From NCBI GenBank assembly GCA_947088195.1, contig CAMUFS010000082.1, forward strand, positions 1 through 10,506: a DNA stretch of 10,506 bases, written 5' to 3'. Below are positions 5,029 to 10,506 of this stretch, piece by piece. The translations under genes were made by a program, and so were the position numbers. A model generated the notes under the pieces. The model searched no databases. It saw only the letters and a program-made list of their open reading frames with translations, and had not been told where the DNA came from. How positions within the stretch are numbered: position 1 is the stretch's first letter; every line of letters begins with the position of its first letter. The stretch comes from an uncultured Clostridia bacterium. GTDB taxonomy: Bacteria; Bacillota; Clostridia; Lachnospirales; Lachnospiraceae.

Positions 5029-7656
5029 ATGCTTAGAGTGAAAGATCTATGGATAGATAATATAAAGGAGCCTGTCGGGACACCGGGTTTTCCTTTTTTT
5101 CGATGGACTCTTGAAAGTGATAGAAGGAATGTGATGCAGAGTGCCTATTGTCTAAAGGTAAGGGAAGCGGTTTCAGAAAAAGTGATATATGACAGTGGCT
5201 GGGTGGAAAGTGAACAGTCTGCGTGGGTGACACCAAAACAAGAGCCCCAAATTCGATCTCTTACAAAATATTCCGTTACAGTAAGAGTGCGTGCTGGGGA
5301 AGAAGAAAGCCCAGAATCACAAGTATCTTATTTTGTGACAGGTATCTTGGATAAGAGGGAATGGAAGGCGGACTTTATCTCTGCGGAGACAAGGGAGGAT
5401 AAGGAATATTCAAGAGGGACATGTCTAAAAAGGACCATGACCGTGACCGGTGAGGTGGAGAGTGCTTATGTCTGTACGACAGCACTCGGTTTGTATCATT
5501 TTTATATCAATGGAAAAAAGGTTGGAGAGGATGAGCTGACGCCGGGCTGGACCTCTTATCAGAAACATCTATGTTACCAGACCTATGATGTGACAGAGGC
5601 TTTTCATCAAGGAGAGAACGAGCTTGGTGCTATGGTGGGCTCTGGCTGGTATAAGGGCAAGATGGGATTTTTGCATATTCGCAATAATTACGGAGAACAG
5701 ACAGCATTTTTAATGCAGCTTTTGATTCGTTACAAAGATGGAAGAGAAGAGAGTATTGTGACAGATAAAAGCTGGGAGGGATGGACCTCTCCGGTATTGT
5801 TTTCTGAGATCTATGATGGAGAGATTTATGATGCCAGATGGGAGCTGGAGGAGGCAGAGCACCTTCCCGTGTCTGTAGTTGCATTTTCAAAGGAGGTACT
5901 CACTGCGCAGGCAGGAGGCAGAGTGAAAAAAATGCAGGAGATTCCTGCAAAGCAACTGCTTGTAACGCCAGAAGGGGATACTGTGTTGGATTTTGGGCAG
6001 AATCTGACTGGATGGGTGGAATTTCAAATCAAGGCAGAAAAGGGAGAAGAGGTAGTTTTACAGTGTTTTGAGACATTGGATGCACATGGAAATGTCTACA
6101 CAGATAATTTAAGGACAGCAAAGCAGACCATTCGTTATATTTGCAATGGCAAGCTTTCTATTTATCATCCCCATTTTACTTTTCAGGGATTTCGCTATGT
6201 GAAGCTTTGTCAGTGGCCAGCCAGTGCAGAGCCAGTGTGCAAGGATAATTTTAAGGCATGTGTGTTATATTCTGAGATGGAACCATCGGGGAGCTTTTCC
6301 TGTTCCAATGCATTGGTAAATCAACTACATCACAATATATTGTGGGGATTAAAAGGAAATTTTGTGGATATTCCAACAGACTGCCCACAGCGAGATGAGT
6401 GGCTGGGCTGGACTGGAGATGCGCAGATTTTCTGTCGGGCAGCCTGTTATCTGATGAATACAGACATATTTTTCTCAAAATGGCTGTTAGACGTGGCGGC
6501 CGATCAGACGGAAGAGGGCGGTGTGCCACATGTTGTCCCTGATATTATCAGTGGAAAGAAGCACAGTGATTGGCTTTTATCACAGGGAACACATTCAGCG
6601 GCGGCGTGGGCGGATGCTGCTGTGATCAATCCATGGACCTTATATCTTATGTATGGGGATCGGAGAATCCTTGAGACACAATATAATAGCATGAGACAAT
6701 GGATTCTATTTATGCGGACCCACTCACAAGATTCTATCTGGAATTACAAGCTGCAATTTGGAGATTGGGTGGCGTTGGATGCCAAGGAAGGCAGTTATTT
6801 TGGGGCGACACCAAACGATCTGACCGGCACAGCTTATTATGCGTATTCTACGAAATTATTTGCCAAGATAGCAGGGATACTACATAAAACAGAGGACGAG
6901 GAGGAATTTACAAAGCTTTACAGGACAATCGTTGACAAATTCCAAAAAACATTCTTTCAGGAAGATGGGGCTATGACAGCGCAGACGCAGACGGCACATA
7001 TTGTGGCATTATATTTTGGACTTGTTCCTGAAAAATACAGAAAAAAGACAGCGGACAGGCTTGTAGAGCTTCTTGAGGAAAATGGCGGGCATCTGCTGAC
7101 AGGCTTTGTTGGAACGCCATATTTTTGCCATGCACTGAGTGAAAATGGTTACACGAAAGAGGCATATCAGCTTCTCCTAAAAGAAGACTTTCCATCATGG
7201 CTATATCAAGTTAAGATGGGTGCCACAACCGTCTGGGAGCACTGGGATGGCATAAAGCCGGATGGCACTATGTGGAGCAGCGATATGAATTCTTTTAATC
7301 ACTATGCATATGGTGCGGTGGGAGATTGGCTATATAGAGTTGTGCTGGGAATTGAGGCAGATGAACAAAAGCCGGGCTTTCAACATATTTTGATCAAACC
7401 ACAGACAGACAAGGCATTTTCCTATGCAGAAGGGGTTTACCAGAGTATGTATGGAGAGATAGCAGTTCGATGGGAGAAAGAGAGTGACAGAACAAAACTG
7501 TTCTTAGATATTCCGGTAAATACACAAGCGACAATATTATTGGAAGAAGGAGCAGAAAATGTTCTGGCAGAAGAATTGATATTTGAGAAAGAAAATGACA
7601 GATATAAGACAGAATGTGGATCAGGAAAGTGGAGCGTGGAGTACACAATAGATTAA
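5029..7656 (+). CDS. GH78 alpha-L-rhamnosidase, cytoplasmic
   Basis: An 875-residue enzyme expected to cleave terminal alpha-L-rhamnose from pectic oligosaccharides or plant glycosides by inversion. Domains in order: an Fn3-like amino-terminal module (about 5-105); the rhamnosidase N domain (about 120-290) with TALGLYHFYINGKKVGEDEL and WYKGKMGF; a beta domain with LDFGQN (320-325) and FQGFRY (385-390); an (alpha/alpha)6 catalytic barrel (about 415-760); and a carboxy-terminal beta-sandwich. The barrel has TDCPQRDEWLGWTGDAQ with Asp451, probable general acid Glu457 and Asp464. TTVWEHWDG holds the probable general base Glu737. All key residues are intact and the length is normal. No signal peptide is seen, implying uptake of substrate first. 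Start ATG 5029 has AGGGAGG with a 6-base gap. The gene follows the GH140-like gene and kinase relic, and a strong terminator starts at its stop codon. The exact substrate is unknown. Confidence 0.95.
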   Translation: MLRVKDLWIDNIKEPVGTPGFPFFRWTLESDRRNVMQSAYCLKVREAVSEKVIYDSGWVESEQSAWVTPKQEPQIRSLTKYSVTVRVRAGEEESPESQVSYFVTGILDKREWKADFISAETREDKEYSRGTCLKRTMTVTGEVESAYVCTTALGLYHFYINGKKVGEDELTPGWTSYQKHLCYQTYDVTEAFHQGENELGAMVGSGWYKGKMGFLHIRNNYGEQTAFLMQLLIRYKDGREESIVTDKSWEGWTSPVLFSEIYDGEIYDARWELEEAEHLPVSVVAFSKEVLTAQAGGRVKKMQEIPAKQLLVTPEGDTVLDFGQNLTGWVEFQIKAEKGEEVVLQCFETLDAHGNVYTDNLRTAKQTIRYICNGKLSIYHPHFTFQGFRYVKLCQWPASAEPVCKDNFKACVLYSEMEPSGSFSCSNALVNQLHHNILWGLKGNFVDIPTDCPQRDEWLGWTGDAQIFCRAACYLMNTDIFFSKWLLDVAADQTEEGGVPHVVPDIISGKKHSDWLLSQGTHSAAAWADAAVINPWTLYLMYGDRRILETQYNSMRQWILFMRTHSQDSIWNYKLQFGDWVALDAKEGSYFGATPNDLTGTAYYAYSTKLFAKIAGILHKTEDEEEFTKLYRTIVDKFQKTFFQEDGAMTAQTQTAHIVALYFGLVPEKYRKKTADRLVELLEENGGHLLTGFVGTPYFCHALSENGYTKEAYQLLLKEDFPSWLYQVKMGATTVWEHWDGIKPDGTMWSSDMNSFNHYAYGAVGDWLYRVVLGIEADEQKPGFQHILIKPQTDKAFSYAEGVYQSMYGEIAVRWEKESDRTKLFLDIPVNTQATILLEEGAENVLAEELIFEKENDRYKTECGSGKWSVEYTID

Positions 7657-7705
7657 AGGGCTCACCTAGCCAGAGCGGCGATTCTCTGGCTAGGTGGACC
7701 CTTTT
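7656..7705 (+). terminator. Rho-independent terminator after the GH78 gene
   Basis: A perfect 13-bp stem (7663-7675 with 7684-7696) encloses an 8-base loop. It is extended below by AAGGG (7656-7660) against CCCTT (7699-7703) across a short mismatch. TTTT follows at 7702-7705. The T tract is short but the stem is very strong. It begins at the stop codon and ends the glycosidase unit. Confidence 0.85.
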
Positions 7706-7765
7706 CGAATATGATTATAAAATCTGCCTCAGATAATATATTTTACAAGAAGCTGAAACAAGCAC

Positions 7766-7800
7766 AAAAAAATCTCCAAAAGTTTTAACTTTTCGAGATC
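7766..7800 (-). terminator. Rho-independent terminator of the tRNA-Glu gene
   Basis: Read on the minus strand, GATCTC and AAAAGT pair with ACTTTT and GAGAT across one mismatch (7777/7794) and a 4-base loop (7784-7787). A run of seven T follows (7772-7766). It lies 20 bases past the 3' end of the tRNA. Confidence 0.8.
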
Positions 7801-7819
7801 CTATACATTCATATAAAAG

Positions 7820-7891
7820 CAGCTCGTAGGGGAATCGAACCCCTGTTTTCGCCGTGAGAGGGCGACGTCTTAACCGCTTGACCAACGAGCC
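7820..7891 (-). tRNA. tRNA-Glu, anticodon CUC
   Basis: The 72-base cloverleaf reads as acceptor GGCTCGT/ACGAGCT, D arm from GTC to GAC, anticodon stem TCGCC/GGCGA with loop CTCTCAC (anticodon CTC), a 4-base variable loop, and T arm AGGGG-TTCGATT-CCCCT. The discriminator is G. CCA is not encoded. The first acceptor pair is a G-U wobble, where tRNA-Glu usually has G-C. The body sequence GGTCAAGCGGTTAAGAC is typical of Firmicute tRNA-Glu. It reads CAG-strand codon GAG only, so a UUC-anticodon tRNA-Glu should exist elsewhere. Confidence 0.96.
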
Positions 7892-7908
7892 ATAACTAAT
7901 GCTTCTTT

Positions 7909-7975
7909 ATAATACAACAAAATTTTCATTTTGGCAAGTACTTTTTTTAAAAATTTTTAAATTTTTGGAAAAGTT
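7909..7975 (-). promoter_or_regulatory. promoter of the tRNA-Glu gene with AT-rich upstream element
   Basis: On the minus strand TTGCCA (7937-7932) and TATTAT (7914-7909) are 17 bases apart, each 5/6 to the sigma-A consensus. The start would fall near 7902, about 11 bases before the mature tRNA. Upstream of the -35, to about 7975, are phased A and T tracts resembling the UP element of strong stable-RNA promoters. Confidence 0.8.
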
Positions 7976-8058
7976 TAGTCAGAATGGACATAAAAGTGAC
8001 GATAAAACGATTCTCTCAAACATCTACACTCAATGTACAAATAAGGAAAACAAAATAG

Positions 8059-8087
8059 TTGAATATGCTGTGAAAGTTTAGTATAAT
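8059..8087 (+). promoter_or_regulatory. sigma-A promoter of the galM-yfbR-PAS operon
   Basis: TTGAAT (8059-8064) and a perfect TATAAT (8082-8087) are separated by 17 bases. Transcription would begin near 8094, giving a leader of about 50 bases before the galM start at 8144. Confidence 0.8.
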
Positions 8088-8094
8088 TATTTGC

Positions 8095-8111
8095 AATATT
8101 ATGATAATATT
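8095..8111 (+). promoter_or_regulatory. perfect inverted repeat at the transcription start (candidate operator)
   Basis: AATATTAT (8095-8102) and ATAATATT (8104-8111) are perfect mirror arms around one base. The element begins 8 bases after the -10 box, where a bound repressor would block transcription. The binding protein is unknown. Confidence 0.45.
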
Positions 8112-8143
8112 CAGTGATTACAGCATGGAAGCGAGGGATAGTT

Positions 8144-9202
8144 ATGGGAGTGAGAATAGAAGATTTTGGCACTACAAGGGATGGGTTTCAGGCAAAGCTT
8201 TTTATATTAGAGAATGGAAACGGAACGATTGTGAAGGTTTCTGATTTTGGTGCGGTAATTGTTTCTATTATGACAAAGGATAGACATGGTGAGCTTGCTG
8301 ATATAGTGCTTGGCTATCCCAATGTGACAGGGTATGAATCCAATGCACCAGGATTTGGCGCGTGCATTGGAAGGTGCGCAAATCGCATTGGAAATGCGGA
8401 ATTTAAGTTAAATGACATAACCTATCTGCTTGAGAAAAATAGTGGGAAGAATAATCTTCACAGTGGGAAGAATGGTTATCAGAGACGTCCGTGGGAGGCA
8501 GAACAGGAGGATAGTCCTCTTGGGGCATCTGTCAGCTTTTCTCTGCGCAGCCCAGATGGAGATCAGGGTTTTCCGGGAAATCTTGATATTACTGTTACCT
8601 ACACACTGACAGAGGAGGATTCTTTGATACTTTCTTATAAAGCGGTGTCAGACGCAGATACGATTGTCAATATGACCAATCATTCTTATTTTAATTTATC
8701 TGGACATGGATCAGGCGATGTTTTGGAACAGAAGGTTTGGATTGATTCGGATTTTTATACAGAGGCAGATGAGGAGTCCATTCCTACTGGGCGTATTCTG
8801 CCCGTTGCAGGAACGCCCATGGATTTTAATCAATTAAAGGCAATAGGAAGGGATATTGACAGTGATTATAGGGCTGTGGTGTTGGGAAAAGGATTTGATC
8901 ATAATTGGGTGCTCAAGACAGAGGATGAGGTGAAATTGGTTGCCCGCATGGAAGATGAGAGATCTGGCAGGGGGCTTGAGGTCTACACCGATTTGCCGGG
9001 GATGCAGTTTTATACAGGAAATTTTTTGAGAGGAACAGAAACAGGAAAAGATGGAGCAGTTTATGAGAGAAGGGCGGGAGCTTGCTTTGAGACACAATAT
9101 TTTCCTGACAGTGTGCATCATGAGAATTTTCCTAGCCCAGTGCTTCAGGCTTATAAAGAATATAGCAATCAGACAATCTTTCATTTTTATGTAGTGGAGT
9201 AG
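8144..9202 (+). CDS. galM: aldose 1-epimerase (galactose mutarotase)
   Basis: A 352-residue cytoplasmic enzyme that interconverts alpha and beta anomers of galactose, glucose and related aldoses so that kinases can use them. Family motifs are all present: CANRIGNAEF near 82, NLHSG with His106, MTNHSYFNLSG with catalytic acid His180, GFDHNWVL, YTDLPGMQFYTGN, and CFETQYFPDSVHH with catalytic base Glu316. Length is normal. I chose ATG 8144 because GAGGG lies 6 bases before it. A GTG at 8114 extends the frame by 10 codons but has no ribosome-binding site and would enclose the GAGGG. It is the first gene after a good promoter and is followed by yfbR after 7 bases. It may also serve sugars released by the upstream glycosidases, although a terminator and a tRNA gene separate the two units. 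The preferred sugar is unknown. Confidence 0.94.
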   Translation: MGVRIEDFGTTRDGFQAKLFILENGNGTIVKVSDFGAVIVSIMTKDRHGELADIVLGYPNVTGYESNAPGFGACIGRCANRIGNAEFKLNDITYLLEKNSGKNNLHSGKNGYQRRPWEAEQEDSPLGASVSFSLRSPDGDQGFPGNLDITVTYTLTEEDSLILSYKAVSDADTIVNMTNHSYFNLSGHGSGDVLEQKVWIDSDFYTEADEESIPTGRILPVAGTPMDFNQLKAIGRDIDSDYRAVVLGKGFDHNWVLKTEDEVKLVARMEDERSGRGLEVYTDLPGMQFYTGNFLRGTETGKDGAVYERRAGACFETQYFPDSVHHENFPSPVLQAYKEYSNQTIFHFYVVE

Positions 9203-9209
9203 GAACTGC

Positions 9210-9818
9210 ATGATGGAGGGAAATAATTTTTTTGCGATGCTCTCGCGTATGCGATATATTAACCGATGGGGGCTGATGCGCAATACCTTGACGGAGAACA
9301 TCAGTGAGCACAGTCTTGATGTGGCGATTCTTGCCCATGCACTGGCAGTTCTTAGAAATACTCATTTTGGTGGTAAGGTAAATGCGGAGAGAGCAGCGCT
9401 TCTTGGACTTTTTCATGATTGTACAGAGATTATTACAGGGGATATGCCCACACCAGTGAAATATTATGCACCGGAGATTCGGATGGCATATAGAGAGGTG
9501 GAGTCCGCCGCGAAAGATAATTTATTATCAGGGCTGCCCGCAGAGCTTCAAGAGATCTATGCGCCACTTCTTATGGAGACGGAGGAGGAAGCAGAGCTTT
9601 GGAGGCTTGTGAAGGCGGCGGACAAGCTGTCTGCACTGATCAAGTGCATGGAAGAACGAAAGATGGGAAATGATGATTTTTTGCAGGCGGAAAAGGCAAC
9701 GATTGAGGCGGTAAAGGGGATGGGGCTTGTGGAGGCAGATTATTTTCTTGAGAGATTTCTGCCGTCCTATAGCCTGACATTGGATGAGCAGGCACGAAAA
9801 GGGGTAAAGGGAGAATGA
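9210..9818 (+). CDS. yfbR: 5'-deoxynucleotidase YfbR-like (HD domain)
   Basis: A 202-residue HD-superfamily enzyme expected to dephosphorylate deoxyribonucleoside 5'-monophosphates in the cytoplasm, adjusting dNTP pools. It matches E. coli YfbR along its length, offset by one residue. The amino end is FFAMLSRMRYINRWGLMRNT with the substrate residues Arg19 and Trp20, then TENISEHSLDVA with metal ligand His34, LGLFHDCTEI with His69-Asp70 and Glu73, TGDMPTPVKYY, and KAADKLSA with the last ligand Asp138. The tail LERFLPSYSLTLDE is also typical. ATG 9210 is used because AGGA (9201-9204) lies 5 bases upstream; ATG 9213 cannot be excluded. It starts 7 bases after galM and its stop overlaps the next gene as ATGA, so the three are probably one operon. 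It is unrelated in sequence to the other HD protein at 2459-3022. Confidence 0.93.
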   Translation: MMEGNNFFAMLSRMRYINRWGLMRNTLTENISEHSLDVAILAHALAVLRNTHFGGKVNAERAALLGLFHDCTEIITGDMPTPVKYYAPEIRMAYREVESAAKDNLLSGLPAELQEIYAPLLMETEEEAELWRLVKAADKLSALIKCMEERKMGNDDFLQAEKATIEAVKGMGLVEADYFLERFLPSYSLTLDEQARKGVKGE

Positions 9819-10506
9819 TAAATAAGGAAATCAGGGGCGCGCTTACAGAGAAGCTTGCAGACTGGTCGTTTAATGCATGTCTTTGCCTAGAGGCTGTGGG
9901 AGAAGGGGAATATCAGCCTGTATATGTAAATAAGGCATTTGAGCGCATGTTTGCCATAACAAGTGAGGAGATAAGCAGAAGGCCTTTTCATGAGACATTG
10001 AGTCTTAAGTATGGAAGGGAGGGCTTGGAGGGATTTTACAGGCTGATAGAGAAAAGCTTGGGTATGGAGGAGCCACAGGCGGAGGTTTTTTATGATGAGC
10101 GTAAGAGGTTGTATCTCCGTGTGCTTTGTTTTGCTCCAGCAAAAGGATATCTCTGCCTGATTCTTCTTGATATAACTGGAGTTGAGCGGTCAAGGGAAAA
10201 GGTGGAGAGAATGTATGAGGAGCTTTCTGCCTCAGAGCAGGAGCTTCGCTATCAGTTGGATCTTCTTTCGATCACACAGAGTAATCTGGAGGAGAGCAGG
10301 CGGATTTATGAGCTTGTGAGCGAAAATTCTACAGATGGATTTGTATATTATCATTATTTTACAAAGATGGCGCTGACATCCAGCCGATGGCGAGGTATGT
10401 TTCCAGTGGCGGAAGAGGATATTGGAAATCTGGAAGAAGTGGCGTCTTATATGGAGGAAGGTTTCCAGAATGATTATATGGAACAGTGGAAGCGGACGGT
10501 GAAGGA
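9815..10506 (+). CDS. PAS-domain sensor protein, partial (3' end outside window)
   Basis: The first 230 residues of a cytoplasmic signalling protein; the output domain lies beyond the window. Residues 15-122 look like a PAS domain: YQPVYVNKAFERMFAITSEE (33-52) is the usual PAS core, and YLCLILLDITGVERSREK (from about 111) its last strand and exit. A coiled-coil linker follows (about 124-170, rich in Glu, Leu and Arg), then the start of a second PAS-like module (ENSTDGFVYYHYFTKM, SSRWRGMFPV). Such arrangements commonly lead into GGDEF, EAL or histidine-kinase domains in Lachnospiraceae, but which one cannot be seen. No transmembrane segment is present. The ATG overlaps the yfbR stop (ATGA), and AAGGGAG lies immediately before it, so translation is probably coupled. 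Codon use is like its neighbours. Confidence 0.8.
   Translation, partial: MINKEIRGALTEKLADWSFNACLCLEAVGEGEYQPVYVNKAFERMFAITSEEISRRPFHETLSLKYGREGLEGFYRLIEKSLGMEEPQAEVFYDERKRLYLRVLCFAPAKGYLCLILLDITGVERSREKVERMYEELSASEQELRYQLDLLSITQSNLEESRRIYELVSENSTDGFVYYHYFTKMALTSSRWRGMFPVAEEDIGNLEEVASYMEEGFQNDYMEQWKRTVK

Noticed and set aside
7656..7900. The tRNA gene as an integration site for a mobile element
   Set aside because: No integrase, no direct repeat of the tRNA 3' end and no phage or ICE genes are seen on either side within the window.
7899..8081. A 60-codon plus-strand frame in the tRNA promoter region
   Set aside because: Its start lies in the tRNA leader, its composition is that of AT-rich spacer, and it ends in the galM promoter spacer.
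8834..9301. A 155-codon minus-strand frame opposite galM and yfbR
   Set aside because: It is antisense to two conserved genes and has no recognisable domain.

Overview
The window looks like part of a chromosome from a low-to-moderate GC, anaerobic Firmicute, most probably a gut Lachnospiraceae-type Clostridium relative. Support: purine-rich Shine-Dalgarno sites (AGGAG, GGGAGG), a YkpA-type ABC-F protein, intracellular plant-glycan glycosidases without signal peptides, a LacI-family regulator, and a YfbR-type nucleotidase next to a PAS sensor. The assignment is inferred from protein character only.

Layout. Positions 1-3022 are read on the minus strand: an HD-domain hydrolase (2459-3022), a LacI-family repressor 22 bases downstream of it (1435-2436), then the amino-terminal 413 codons of an ABC-F ATPase (1-1239, running off the left edge). 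The ABC-F gene has its own candidate promoter and a long leader holding two interleaved perfect inverted repeats, a C9 tract and short upstream reading frames. This is the most interesting non-coding structure in the window. Positions 3023-3558 are an AT-rich divergent intergenic region with repeated TATTTGTA motifs, palindromes and what may be a decayed short gene.

Positions 3559-7656 (plus strand) hold two cytoplasmic glycoside hydrolases: a GH140/DUF4038 apiosidase-like protein and a GH78 alpha-L-rhamnosidase. Between them is a relic of an FGGY sugar kinase. Together they suggest intracellular trimming of imported pectic side chains or plant glycosides carrying rhamnose and perhaps apiose. 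No transporter lies in the window. A strong hairpin terminator ends this group.

A minus-strand tRNA-Glu(CUC) with its own promoter, AT-rich upstream region and terminator sits at 7766-7975. It is followed on the plus strand by a second operon with a good sigma-A promoter (8059-8087): galM (aldose 1-epimerase), yfbR (5'-deoxynucleotidase, 7-base gap) and a PAS-domain sensor (ATGA overlap) that runs off the right edge. Nothing in the window is a mobile element, a CRISPR array or a clearly new multi-gene system. The candidates for novelty are the ABC-F leader, the kinase relic and the regulatory repeats in the divergent region.
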